Source: Epiperipatus broadwayi (lineage: Eukaryota > Onychophora > Udeonychophora > Euonychophora > Peripatidae). From it: a stretch of DNA of 64,000 nt. The translations under genes were made by a program, and so were the position numbers. Positions within the stretch are counted from its first letter, which is position 1. The number at the start of each line of letters is the position of its first letter. The stretch lies in contig JAQFVV010000049.1 of the NCBI GenBank assembly GCA_028023455.1, forward strand, positions 6,476,855 to 6,540,854, read 5' to 3'. The notes below the pieces were generated by a model, which did not search any database, was not told the DNA's origin, and saw only the letters and a program-made list of their open reading frames with translations. Below are positions 22,895 to 33,900 of this stretch, piece after piece.

Positions 22895-23663
22895 ATAAAA
22901 TTAAAAAATAATTTCTTTGTTATAGCCAGCTTATGAATTCTTCCACCATCGTGACTAGCAATACAATGTTAATATTTAAATCTCATTAAAGTCACACAAC
23001 AGTAATGTTCCCATGTGAATGGCCAACTTTCCATAAATTGTGAATACTAACACACTGTTTAATCAATATATCTGTACTATTTATGAAATATGACTCTTTA
23101 TTTTTTTCATTTTTTAAATCATTTTCTGCATACAAAACAAAAACACGATCAGAGCATAATTCTCCACTACAAGTCACCTGCATGCATGTTCTGTAAAAAT
23201 AGATTTATACCTATCTACAGAACAATGTAACTTATTATTAATAATTCATGCTACCTAACTCTTTTAATGTACATTTAATCTCCCTAATGTAACTATATCC
23301 ACAATGACATATCACTTTATACATAAAATTATGTTTGATGACTTTATCAATACAATCATTTCCATTAATAACTAACCTTCTAATATTTGCACCAACTTTA
23401 AATGCAATATTAAAATCAGCAGATATCAATGATGTAATCTTACTACACATAATATCATTTATATAATGCAATGTTATCCACTTTTTCTTTTCCATATTAT
23501 CTCATCATCTATTTCTAAACTTATATTGTGAACATAAATTTTTTTTTTATTATATCCCACTTCCAATAAATCATTAACATACCTTTCAATATTAGTCATT
23601 TTATCACTCTGAAATTTACACAAAACATTTCTAACAAGAAATGTTCTAAAACTAGCTAATTTA
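22895..23663 (-). mobile_element. Penelope-like element, inverted partial copy
   Basis: Read on the minus strand this is the last 770 bases of the element at 23,665-25,480: from ATCTATAAATTAGCTAGTTT (compare 24,703) through MEKKKWITL, ADFNIAFKVGANI and VICHCGYSYIREIKCTLKEL (a GIY-YIG domain, residues 53-77 of the frame at 23,238-23,495) to the shared 3' untranslated sequence. It abuts the plus-strand copy within a few bases, so the two are divergent. Such partial inverted copies in front of a Penelope element are a known feature of this class. Confidence 0.75.
23238..23495 (-). pseudogene. GIY-YIG end of the inverted Penelope-like copy
   Basis: An 85-codon frame homologous to residues 237-321 of the frame at 24,178-25,257. 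CGYSYIREIKCTLKEL is the YIG strand with Gly replaced by Arg (YIRE; YIGE expected). The two copies carry different replacements at this Gly (Arg here, Trp there), so both decayed independently from a functional ancestor. The RT part is absent. Confidence 0.65.
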
Positions 23664-23670
23664 TAGATAT

Positions 23671-23871
23671 GTGGAACATGTGATTTCTAAAATATCTTCA
23701 TTGAATATTTCTAATGTAAAATATGATGATTTGAGGTATAAGCAAATTAATTTAACAAGAAAACATTTATCAGATAATAATAGTATATGTATTAAAGAAG
23801 ATAAAGATGGAAGATTATGTTTTTATGATATAGAAAAAAAATTCATCAGCACATTGAAAAATTTAAATTGA
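23671..23871 (+). pseudogene. Penelope-like N-terminal segment
   Basis: A 66-codon frame (VISKISSLNISNVKYDDL, ICIKEDKDGRLCFYDIEK) upstream of the RT, in the position of the N-terminal region of Penelope proteins. It ends at a stop. Recognisable sequence (LKFINITLKPYLKKVF) follows directly in a shifted frame, so it is part of one broken ORF rather than a gene of its own. Confidence 0.5.
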
Positions 23872-24177
23872 TAAATACTTATTCTATTGATACAGTAAGA
23901 CTGAAGTTTATTAATATTACACTTAAGCCATATTTAAAGAAAGTATTTGATAAGAAGTTGTATCTATCTCTTTATCCATCAGCTACAATTATGTCAAGGA
24001 TTTTGGAAATTTAAAAGTGCATAAAAATTGCTTATTAGACTCATGTTGGATTTTAGAGAATGTATGTATTATGATGCAGCAGTTTTTGTTGGAAGGTTTT
24101 TATAAGATGAACTGGGTTTTGGTGATTATACATTTGGATCTTCTTTTGATTTAGTTAAAAAGATTGAGAATATTGTT

Positions 24178-25257
24178 TTGGATGTTACAGAATTATATGG
24201 TTCAATAAAAAGAAAAGAATCTATTCATATTATTGATCAAGTTTTATACGAAAAAGGAGTGTGCCAGTTTTATCATATGTTTGAGAAGCATTTATTGTTA
24301 TTTATTGATCAGAATTTGATGGCTACATTTGAAAATTGGTTGTATATGACAGATGAAGTTTGGCCTATGGGTTTACCTGTTACAGCAATTATATGTAGTT
24401 ATGTGAGTTATGTGTTATCATATTATGAAGAGAAGATTTATTTCTTGATGGGTGTTAAAAGTTATTTTAGGTATATAGATAATGTATTTATTATTGGAGC
24501 AAATATGATAGATCAAAAACTGTTTATTAAATTAAATAACAGTGTTGGATTAATGAGGGTTATTAATTCTAAAGATAGTGAGAATAGAATAAAATATCTG
24601 GATTTGATTTTATGGAGAGAAGGTAATAAAATTAATAATAAAGTGGTGTTGAAACCATTATCAATTAGAGGATTTGTGCATCCAAATTTAAATGTTCCAC
24701 TTATCTATAAATTAGCTGATTTTAGAACATTTCTTCTTAGAAATGATGTTTTGTGTAAATTTCAGAGTGATAAAAAGGCTAATGTTGAAAGATGTGTTAA
24801 TGATTTATTGGAAATGGGATATAGTATAAAAAATATTTTATATGCAATATATAAGTTTAGAAGTATATGGAGAAGAAATAATATGGAAAAGAAAAAGTGG
24901 ATAACATTATCTTATATAAATGATATTGTGTGTAGTAAGATCATATCATTGATATCTGCTGATTTTAATTTTGCTTTTAAAGTTGAGGCAAATACTGGGA
25001 CGTCAGTTATTAATGAAAAACATTGTACTGATAAAATCAGCAAATGTAATGTTATATATGAAGTGGTATATCATTGTGGATATAGTTACATTTGGGAGAC
25101 TAAATGTGCATTAAAAAAGAAAGTTAGGGAGTATGAATTATTATATAATAAGTTACATTGTTCTGTGAATAGGTATAAATCTGTTTGTGCAAAACATGTA
25201 GTGATTTGTAGTAAAGAATTCTGTTTTGATAGTGTTTTTTTTTTGTTTTGCATGTAG
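24178..25257 (+). CDS. Penelope-like reverse transcriptase with C-terminal GIY-YIG domain
   Basis: A 359-residue open frame, the longest in the window. Residues about 62-75 (MGLPVTAIICSYVS) are RT motif B, and 95-104 (YFRYIDNVFI) are motif C with YIDN where YIDD is expected, so the second catalytic Asp has become Asn. KYLDLILWREG near 141-151 and the ADFRTFLLRNDVLCKF block are the thumb. MEKKKWITL leads into the C-terminal domain: NVIYEVVYHCGYSYIWETKC near 293-312 is GIY-YIG with the Gly of YIG replaced by Trp, then KKKVREYELLYNKL. Known Penelope proteins copy RNA at a nicked target. This one would be catalytically impaired in both domains although the frame is open. Upstream motif A is in a broken frame. 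Confidence 0.8.
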   Translation: MDVTELYGSIKRKESIHIIDQVLYEKGVCQFYHMFEKHLLLFIDQNLMATFENWLYMTDEVWPMGLPVTAIICSYVSYVLSYYEEKIYFLMGVKSYFRYIDNVFIIGANMIDQKLFIKLNNSVGLMRVINSKDSENRIKYLDLILWREGNKINNKVVLKPLSIRGFVHPNLNVPLIYKLADFRTFLLRNDVLCKFQSDKKANVERCVNDLLEMGYSIKNILYAIYKFRSIWRRNNMEKKKWITLSYINDIVCSKIISLISADFNFAFKVEANTGTSVINEKHCTDKISKCNVIYEVVYHCGYSYIWETKCALKKKVREYELLYNKLHCSVNRYKSVCAKHVVICSKEFCFDSVFFLFCM

Positions 25258-25629
25258 GAAATAATTTGAAAAAAAAAAACTTAAGGAGCTATATTTTATA
25301 AATAGTACAGATAATGTGTTGAATAAACAGTGTAATTGTGTTAGTATTCACAATTAATGGAAAGTTGGCCATTCAGGGAAGAACATTACTGTTATGTGAC
25401 TTTGCCAAAGTTTAAATATTAACATTGTATTGCTACTCAAGATTATGGAAGAACTCATAAACTGGCTACAGCAAAGAAATTATTTTTTAATTTTTACAAG
25501 AGTTATTCTAGTGTATTTTGTTTATTATATTTATATCATTTAATATTACATATTTAATATATATAATGTAAATATCTTTCAAATAATGGTAAATAATAAA
25601 ACACAATAAATTCCAATATAAACTTTTAT

Positions 25630-26030
25630 CTTCATAATCATTTTCAACCAAACTGACATAATTTCAAAATGGAATAAAACAGCATCAACTGGAAACCACA
25701 TCGATTTAAATGTTTCATAATTCACTAATCTTAATATTTGCTGATTGTCTGTTTATTATTATATTTTTATAATGATTAATAAAAATTGCCTCTTTAATTT
25801 TTCTTTTTTCATTATTTCTTTCTTGATTTAAAATCTTAATTCTTTTCATATCAAATCAAATTTACATTTACAATTTTTATCATAATCGTAAAACATTGAT
25901 TCTGTAAATGAGTCACCTTTATTCTTTTTATTTATTTGAATTATCTTCAATACTCTTTTATTTAATAACTTATTTTCTTTGATTATCCTTCCAGTCATGC
26001 ACAATAAATATATAACACACTACAAAAAAT
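25630..26030 (-). pseudogene. Penelope-like GIY-YIG C-terminal fragment
   Basis: On the minus strand: KGDSFTESMFYDYDKNCKCK, KILNQERNNEKRKIKEA, then INRQSANIKISE before a stop. This parallels the frame at 30,284-30,598 (DLMTASIFLDHERTCKYK, ENRNHNKRKIKE, INRQAANIKIQ). It is frameshifted and lacks the nuclease core. Confidence 0.55.
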
Positions 26031-26034
26031 AAAT

Positions 26035-27310
26035 ATTCTAAAAAATGAGAAACTGCCCATTATTAAAGCTGACTTTTTCAATTAATCAATATTCATTGCC
26101 AGTACTGGAAATTGAATGCAATCTTATTTAAGGATCAGATTTTAAAATCAGCTTATTACATAAAAAGTTTTAAATTATATGTCTAACACTTAAATAAGGT
26201 TGGTTATCTTTTCTAGCTCTGTCACTGAATGTTGGCTGATTTAAAAGGTAAGCTTTAAGATTGCACATCAACCATTTTTAAAAGCACTTATTGATGTAGA
26301 ATGCTGTCCATTTAAAATTATATATATCTAAAACAATGTTATTTAATAATTACACCTATATAAACAAATATAATTTATTATCATATGTCATTAAAAATGA
26401 GTTGCTTTTTTCTATCCGGGATATATAATTCAAACCTTTATAAAAATAATCTGATTTTAAAATATGGCTCTTAAAAAGATCATAGTACGTTTCTAACACT
26501 GTCAATAAATCTTGAATTATTTAAAATAATCTTTAAAAATAGATGTCTGCCCATTTTTTTGAACAGCACATGAGATGAAGAATCTTCAATTTAAGTTATA
26601 TACATATTGTATCCTCTTTTCTATAGTTTACATATATATATATAGCTTTAAAAAAATTGAATACAAAAATTATTATGCATTTTAAAATGCAGAGATCCAT
26701 TTATTTATTTAAAACAAATCATTATGTATTGATAAATTAGACAAAAATTAATTGTAAAAAATAAAAATCTTTATTTTTTAGTTTATTGTAAAATAATAAT
26801 TGAAAATAAATTTGACTATTTTTACAACAAGTTGCCATAGATACTTGTTGCCAGATAATAATAAAAAATCCCAAAGATTGTTTGCTTTCAAACATGGAGG
26901 GAGTTTCAGTTAAGTTCTTCTGTGTGTTGCTTATAAAAATTTAAGTTAGGAAAATGATTTTTATTCTCCCATGTGCATATATAATACCAATAATAACATA
27001 AAACTTTGAAATGTTTAATCCCTTTTTCCATAAGTGTAGTTGCTTAGTCATGGAGTAGCAATAATACCTAACATTGAATAACACCTGATGTATCTTCCAA
27101 CACTGTAATGTATTGTGGACAGGACAACTCAACACTTTTGATATTATGAAAAAATTTATCACTTAAGTAAATATTACAAGAGTTATACAAGAAGAATTTA
27201 TACATTTGTCATATCTGATTTCCACAATCCTAAGGATCAACATTTAAAAAAATTATTTATTTATGGAAAATAGTCAACTTACAAATGTCAATATTAAACT
27301 ACGATCACTA
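26035..27310. other. AT-rich stretch without recognised gene
   Basis: Short frames only, and a short (TA)n run near 26,630. Nothing recognised. Confidence 0.55.
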
Positions 27311-27314
27311 TGGC

Positions 27315-27432
27315 TAGAGATCTGAACTTTTTTTTTCATGTGTCAAATGCATTGACCGGGAAGGGCCAACTGCTTGGAAGGCAGCTTTGCTAACCACTAG
27401 GCCACCAACACTTGATAGAGATCCGAACTTTT
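27315..27432 (-). mobile_element. short tRNA-derived SINE with 17-base target-site duplication
   Basis: The element (27,332-27,415, minus strand) reads TCAAGTGTTGGTGGCCTAGT, GGTTAGCAAAGCTGCCTTCC, AAGCAGTTGGCCC, then CATGAAAAAAA. GGTGGCCTAGTGGTTAG is an A-box-like start and CTTCCAA resembles an anticodon loop. It is flanked by TAGAGATCTGAACTTTT (27,315-27,331) and TAGAGATCCGAACTTTT (27,416-27,432), one mismatch in 17. That is a clear LINE-mediated insertion signature. A relative with the same ends lies at 60,275-60,390. Confidence 0.75.
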
Positions 27433-27434
27433 AC

Positions 27435-28850
27435 TTAGTTTTACTGTGTAAGACAGGTTGAGCTCAACAGAAGATAAAAATTAAGATAACTGGATAAGTC
27501 TTACAAAACCTTTCTTGAATAAGAAAATTTTTAAAATTTTTCTATCATGAGTATTTTCTATTTTATTATGTCAATGTAAACATTAAAATGTTATATTATT
27601 TTATTCTATGATGTTAAATAAAATTATTGTTATAGTTAATAGTCTTGTTGCTTATAAATTTTCTTGTTTGATTTACAAGTAGACTATATGTGGAAAGGAT
27701 AATAAACCCAGTGTGATCATTATATATGACTGATGTTAAATTAAATTAATAAAAAAATTGTTTGATCACTCCATCATGTAGATGGTCTTCCATTTGGTAA
27801 TCATATTCTTCTAGACGAACATTTTTTTTATCAATTTTATCTTAGGGCACAATTCCCATTACAATATATATATATATAACACTGTGTTATTTAATAATTA
27901 TATATAGTATAGCATAAAGATAGATAATTTTATATAATAAAAACAATTAAAAAAAACCTTTTAAAAAATTAGCACTTCTACCATTTGATGCAATTATTGT
28001 TATTGCGGCATTCTATTGTTCACCACCAAAATCTTTATTTTATGACTATTTTTATTACTGCCAACTATTTTTCTCAAGTCTTTCATATACAAACAATTAT
28101 GCTTTACTTTTTATTATTATCTGAAAGATGTAATCAGAAAAAAAAAGAATTTGTATGAAAGAAGATAAAATTTGGATGAGAATCAATTAGTTGGGTTAGA
28201 GTAAATGATGCCAGAACAGTTTTTAAAAATGTTAAAAAGGAAAGAAATTTTTATTTCATTTTTACCTTAAAATGTTTTATATTAAATGCTTTATGAATAC
28301 ATAATGTTATATATAATTTATATTTTCTACTGAGCTGAGATGAGAAGGATACTATAATAACATTTCCTGTATACATTTTTTATATGTATTACAATTTACA
28401 AATATTTATCACTTTTTATTATATGTAAACACATATTTATCATTTTATTATTATTCTTTCTGAAGATATGCATATAATGAAAGATATATTATATTTGTGT
28501 GTAAATACATTAAATATATTTTTAAAATATTACCAATCAGAGTCATGGCATTCAATTATTAAGATAAAAAACACTAACTAATAACTAACCATACAGAGCA
28601 TGCTCAATACATAGTATTAAACCTGATATAAAACTTTACTAGAACAAGTAATATACCAGGCATCCATAATTTTTCTCTAACATTTAATTCATTAGATCTA
28701 ATACCTAATATTTAAAGTGCAACAACAATGCCCAGAATATTTCTCATTAACAAAAAAATGAAAGAGAAGTTGAAAATTAGATTTATATTTTTTATGTTGA
28801 CAAATAATTTTCTTAAGCTCTATAAATTAATCATAGCTCAATGTATATGT
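27435..28850. other. AT-rich stretch without recognised gene
   Basis: A (TA)n run lies at about 27,864-27,878. No protein or RNA gene recognised. Confidence 0.55.
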
Positions 28851-28854
28851 AAAC

Positions 28855-28938
28855 AAAGGGAGTAAATCATCTTCCCACAAGCTGTGATTTAAAAGTGCTT
28901 TTAAATCATAACCTGTGGAAGAGTAATTTACTCCCTTT
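28855..28938. repeat. hairpin, about 38-bp arms with 3-base loop
   Basis: AAAGGGAGTAAAT at 28,855 pairs with ATTTACTCCCTTT at 28,926-28,938, and GATTTAAAAG pairs with CTTTTAAATC around a TGC loop. There are a few mismatches. It resembles a tiny MITE or an inverted-repeat scar. Confidence 0.6.
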
Positions 28939-29069
28939 CTTTAAGCTGTATAGATAAACTACTCTAAGTATCATCATAGTAAATGGCTAAACAATTTAAT
29001 CCAGCACATATACTAGCATACAAAATTTGATTATATACAAAGTTTAATCTACTTTTATTATATATATAT

Positions 29070-29480
29070 TTATATTTAGAAGGGACTTGAACTCAGATTT
29101 CCAAGCTCTCCACAGCCAGTCACTTTATCTTATATGACTGATGAACATGATCACATATATTTGAAAAAAATAAATGATCTCCAATATATGTATTATATGC
29201 TGAACCAGCACTTATCAGATGTTCCAGTACACTATCTCCCTCACATAAATATACAGTCAGTGCTCAGTTTATATTAAGATAGGAAATCTTCAAGCTTTAA
29301 TGTACAAGCTTTAATATTCTCTCTCTTCCAACTCTTTACTCATTCATATCATTGAAAATCTGAGGATGGAATGTTCAAAGCCTTTATTGATGCCAATATT
29401 ATTGCCATATCCATGTTGACTTTAAGTCACTCTGACCCCTCACATATAGACCTCCCATTATATATAGAAGAGGGATGGGC
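29070..29480. repeat. family B repeat copy B3, single diverged arm
   Basis: GGGACTTGAACTCAGATTTC, GATCTCCAATATATGTAT, GAACCAGCACTTATCAGATG and CAGTTTATATTAAGAT match the left arm of the fold-back at 29,497-30,130. The right arm is not recognisable. The outer end, read on the minus strand, is GAGTTCAAGTCCC, like a tRNA B box. Confidence 0.55.
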
Positions 29481-29647
29481 AGATAACAGGCTGACTATAT
29501 AATATTCATATACATGTATATTGTCTTTAGTAAACTTAATGCAATTAAGAGAGACTTGAACTCAGACTTTTAAATTCTCCATAGCAATTTACTCCATTCT
29601 ACACAATTGATACACATGACCACATACATGTGAAAAAGTAAATGATC

Positions 29648-29691
29648 TCCAATATATGTATTTCATTCTGAACAAACAATCATCAGTTGGT
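29648..29691 (-). ncRNA. hammerhead-like motif, B2 left arm
   Basis: On the minus strand: CCAA, core CTGATGA, a stem-II region TTGTTTGTTCAGAAT (weakened compared with the family TGCTG-GTT-CAGCA), GAAA, TACATATA, and TTGG re-pairing with CCAA. Core and stem I are intact; stem II is damaged. Confidence 0.5.
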
Positions 29692-29958
29692 CTAAATCAT
29701 GATCTCCCACAATCAATGTTCAGTTTATATTAAAATAGCAAGTCTTCAAACTTTATGAGACAAGCTTCAATCTTCTCCACACTCCAATTCTTCAGACATC
29801 CATATCAGAATGTTCCATCCTCATATTTTCAATGATATGAATGGCTGAAGAGTTAGAATGTGGAGAAGATTGAAGCTTGTTCATTAAAGTTTGAAGATTT
29901 ACTATCTTAATATAAACTGAGTACTTATTGTACATATGTGTAAGAGATGGTGATCTGG

Positions 29959-30002
29959 ACCAAATAATCAGTGCTGGATCACAATGAAATATGTATATTA
30001 GA
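29959..30002 (+). ncRNA. decayed hammerhead-like motif, B2 right arm
   Basis: ACCAA is followed by ATAATCA where CTGATGA is expected, then GTGCTGGATCACAAT and GAAATATGTATATTAG. It retains G at position 10.1, which supports a G-C or G-U closing pair in the ancestral stem II. The core is lost. Confidence 0.4.
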
Positions 30003-30283
30003 GACTATTTCTCTTTTTCACATGTATGTGTTTCAAATGAAGTGCATAGCTGTAGGGAGCTTGAAAGTCTGGGTTCTAAGTTCCTTCTAATTACATTAAG
30101 TTTAGTATAGTCAATATACATATATTTGAATATTATATATATAACAATAAAAATAATAAATCTAATGGTAATTAAATATTATATACAGTCTTTCAATCTG
30201 CAGAAGTACTTTCCGTTAATTTCTTAACCTGCCACAACTGCCATTAAATTCAAAAAACAAAAATGGAAGCAAACATCATCAAC

Positions 30284-30598
30284 TCAAATTTCATGAATCT
30301 GAATTTTAATGTTAGCAGCTTGTCTATTAATTATATTCATTTCATTTCTATTTAATAAAATTTCCTTAATTTTTCTTTTATTGTGATTTCTGTTTTCATG
30401 AAGAATTTCCATAGCAAACTTAAATTTGTATTTACATGTCCTTTCATGATCCAAGAAAATGGAAGCAGTCATTAAATCATTATTATTTTTACTTTTTACA
30501 TGCTTGTATAACAATTCAAGCTCCTTTAATCTTTTTTTAATTCTGCATCTTGATTCACCTATATATAATAATATACATTTACAAAAAATTTGATACAC
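30284..30598 (-). CDS. Penelope-like GIY-YIG domain (104 codons, fragment)
   Basis: MYQIFCKCILLYIGESRCRI at residues 1-20 is the GIY-YIG pair of strands with YIG intact, followed by KKRLKELELLYKH (the Arg-containing helix; His expected after LKE). LDHERTCKYKFKFAMEIL, NHNKRKIKEILLNRNEM and INRQAANIKI follow, the conserved basic tail. RT sequence is missing. It faces away from a second copy that begins about 30 bases downstream on the other strand. The frame is open, but the truncation means it is not an autonomous gene. Confidence 0.75.
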   Translation of the reverse strand: MYQIFCKCILLYIGESRCRIKKRLKELELLYKHVKSKNNNDLMTASIFLDHERTCKYKFKFAMEILHENRNHNKRKIKEILLNRNEMNIINRQAANIKIQIHEI

Positions 30599-30624
30599 AA
30601 GATTACCTTTAGGTAAATGGAGGT

Positions 30625-30890
30625 GCAGTATGGAGAAAAAAATTAAAGAAGCATGAATTGTTATACAAGCATATTAAAAGTAAAAATAATAATGATTTAA
30701 TAACTGCTTCAGTTTTTTTGGATCATGAAAGGACATATAAATACAAATTTAAGTTTGATATTGAAAGTTTTAAGATTCTTCAAAAAGAGAGAAATCACAA
30801 TAAAAGAAAAAAGAAGCAGGATATTTTAATAAATAGAAATGATATGAATATGATTAACAAACAAATTGCTAACATTAAAATTTGAGATTC
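30625..30890 (+). pseudogene. Penelope-like GIY-YIG tail, divergent sister copy
   Basis: The frame at 30,658-30,885 reads LYKHIKSKNNNDLITASVFL, DHERTYKYKFKFDIE, NHNKRKKKQDILINRNDM and INKQIANIKI. It is close to the minus-strand copy at 30,284-30,598 but lacks the nuclease core. The pair forms a third divergent Penelope arrangement in this window. Confidence 0.7.
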
Positions 30891-30924
30891 ATGGGATTTG
30901 AGTTGATGAAGTTTACTTCTGTTT

Positions 30925-33900
30925 TTGTTTTTGAATTTAATTGCAGTTAAGAAAGCACGAAAAAATATAGAGATCATGAAATATCTAAATAAAGATTTTG
31001 AAAATTAAGAATTTGTAATCAAAGTAAAGTATTTGAATTTCTAAAACTACTATTAATTTCCTGCTATAGATTTCAAAACCTAAATATAAAAGTATGCATT
31101 AAAAAAAGAAACATTGTCAGTACACCAATCAAAATAATCTACTAAAACAAGTATAAGTAATAATGAAAGTAAATATGCATTGTTCAGTGCAAGAAGTATG
31201 TTGTAGGAGAAAGATCATCATTCACAGAGCTATGATTTGTCAAGATCGGAATGGAGTTGTTCTATCATTTCACACCTGGATTAATAAGCATTGAGTCAAA
31301 TCATTATGAATCCACCTAATAACTCTTCATTTCAGAACAGCAATTTGAAGGTTATCAAAGACAACATATCAAGTAGATGTTTGAGAACACTTAAGAATCT
31401 CCATCTACACATAAATGACCCTGGATTATTGGAATAAACCATTTGGACAGTTACAATATGAAGTCTAAAGCCAAGTTATAATGTTGACATCATCTACATT
31501 TATTTGTTTGTATGTTAGACATTGATCATTTTATTTTCTATATCTTAATATAGTGCAACAGAACTTAAAGTTTATATTAGTGAATAATTTGAAGAAGAAA
31601 GATCTTCAATCGTAATGTTAAATTAAGTATACAAAACCCATGAGGTATTCTTGATTACATAATAGTCTGATTAATACAAATGTAGGAAAAGGTAAGACAT
31701 TGCCTAATATGTACATGAATTAAACCATGATATGTGCACAACACATACATTTTTTTTATTAAGTTTAAAGCTTGTGCTAATTGTTTCCTTTTTCATATTT
31801 TTTTGTTATATATTGTTAATTATTTATCTCATAAAAGATGTGTCTCACATATAGTAGATCATTGTACAAAAGAGGGGGATATTTTAAACCATCATAAGAT
31901 TAAACAAGACATAAATAATTAAATCAATCCTATAAAATATATAGCAATGTTATACATATAATATATAGATCACTCACATTAATTGGGTCATCAAGTGGCT
32001 ATTCTTTGTGGGATTAGGGTTAGGGACATTGTTAGAAACCAAGTATTAAATAAAGAATGATCACAAATGCCTAGTTGAATGTTTCTCAAATTTCATTTAA
32101 ATTTTTTCTCTGTTTAAATACAAATTATTGTAAATAGATTATTAAATTTATTTAAATGTTAAAATATATATCTTGATTTATTTTTTCTGTTGTCAAGTTT
32201 TAATTAGTCATATCCTTACACATATATTTACAATTATTATATGTACATATACAATACACCATATACACTCTTATTAATAGACATATGCTTATTTTACACC
32301 TATTCATATTCCAAAGATACAGAAATATGCTAAATCAGATGATCATATGAAATCTTTCTGGGTTTGAAATCCAGAATAGCAGAACTGAATTATAAGAAAG
32401 ATAAGGTAAATTAAGTGGAAAACTAGTGTGTAATTAGATCTTCCTTTTCTAGGTATGTGTTCAATGTGTGTGGGTATGAATAGGTATGAACAATAAAGAT
32501 ATACTCTCTTATTCATTAGGAGAAATCCACCCACTTTTGTGAATACAAGGGTAAGACCACTCTGTTACATAAGGCTCTGAACTGAAGGGCATGACTATGT
32601 ATGACAGCTCATTGAACATGTATAACTGCTCATCATGTTACAATATATATATATATATGAAGTGAAATAAATTTTCATTTGATTACATAAGATTACATAT
32701 ATAAAAACAATAAATGACAATAAAATTTTTTGCACAGCAAGACATTAAATATGAGAATTAATATACTCTTATTTATATTTTTTTAATTTTGTTTATATGT
32801 AAAAAATATGATTTATTATTGCAATTATGTAGAAAAATTATATAAATTAAATCAAAGGTAATGCATAGTATTTCCTTAAAATTCTTTGGTTTCAACTATT
32901 TTATAAAATCAGTTTGAATTTAATTTCTTCATTATTTAAAATACATTATAATAATTATTACTAAAATGTTTTATAATTGATATTTCTATGTATATATTTG
33001 ATATAATTATTAAAATAACAAAGCAGGTATTTGCTCAAAGATAGATTGATTTACAAATATAAATACATGAAGCAGCTTACACTTTCTGAACACCAAGAAA
33101 CTTCACCTGTCAAAGCAATCTTTTATTATTGAAACAGATTAATACTTTTCTTAATGGTCTAATTAGAGTGGTTTATTTAAACTTCTATGAGTTAAAAATC
33201 TCAATCTGTTTTTGTTAAATATGAATCTTTAGAATCTGCATAGTAATCTTAGACCTTGGAAAAAGATGAACCTTCACATTTTTCATTACTAACAGGTTGC
33301 CTTAATAGCAAATTGAAGATTTTTAGTGTGACATAGGCATAGGTTGTTTCATGTGTTTAATATAAGTAGTAAGGTTTTTTAATTGCAATTGATTAAATAT
33401 CTATTTTTTAGGTATATATTTTCAATTAATAATTTTGTATATACAACATTCATATATTAAAATAAAGTATATAATTTATATATCAGCTCTACTAAAGGTC
33501 ATATAATAAATGTAGTTTTTCTTTAATTTAAATATATTTGGAGCACAGCTTTGCTTCTTCCTAATAACCGACAATATAATTAAGAACGTTTACAATATCC
33601 ATCAAACATTTAAATAAATTGATCAATATTTGCATATACTATATGCAATAAATTTGAATTATAATAATGGTTTAAAAAAATGGTAATAATGTAGAACTTA
33701 TATATCAGTAATTTGATTGCATTATACCCTTGATTACATTGTAATCATCATCAGTTGAATTTCTATCTAATTTAGAACTATTATTGTTTACTTTTTACTG
33801 TTATAATAATTTAAAACTATTACACATAATTTTCACTGATTTTTGATCTTTTTGTTTGCCTATAATGAATGATATCTTATTTGTTGAAGTCTAATCGCTT

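Larger units (their letters stand above)
23665..25480 (+). mobile_element. Penelope-like element, longest copy
   Basis: It contains an N-terminal frame at 23,671-23,871, a frameshifted middle (LKFINITLKPYLKKVF, LYPSATIMSRILEI), the large frame at 24,178-25,257, and a 3' untranslated region to about 25,480 that recurs at 22,900-23,170 and 19,025-19,245. It is the most complete Penelope copy in the window but is not intact. Confidence 0.75.
29497..30130. repeat. family B fold-back repeat, copy B2
   Basis: The left arm (29,497-29,800) and right arm (29,840-30,130) are imperfect inverted copies. AGACTTGAACTCAGACTTTT matches the complement of the end near 30,080, and the arms extend outward through TTAATGCAATTAAG and CTAATTACATTAAG. 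The left arm holds a good minus-strand hammerhead motif; the right arm's core is mutated. Confidence 0.65.

Noticed and set aside
29070-30130. A CRISPR-like or regularly spaced repeat array
   Set aside because: The repeats are long, inverted and irregular, and the genome is animal.
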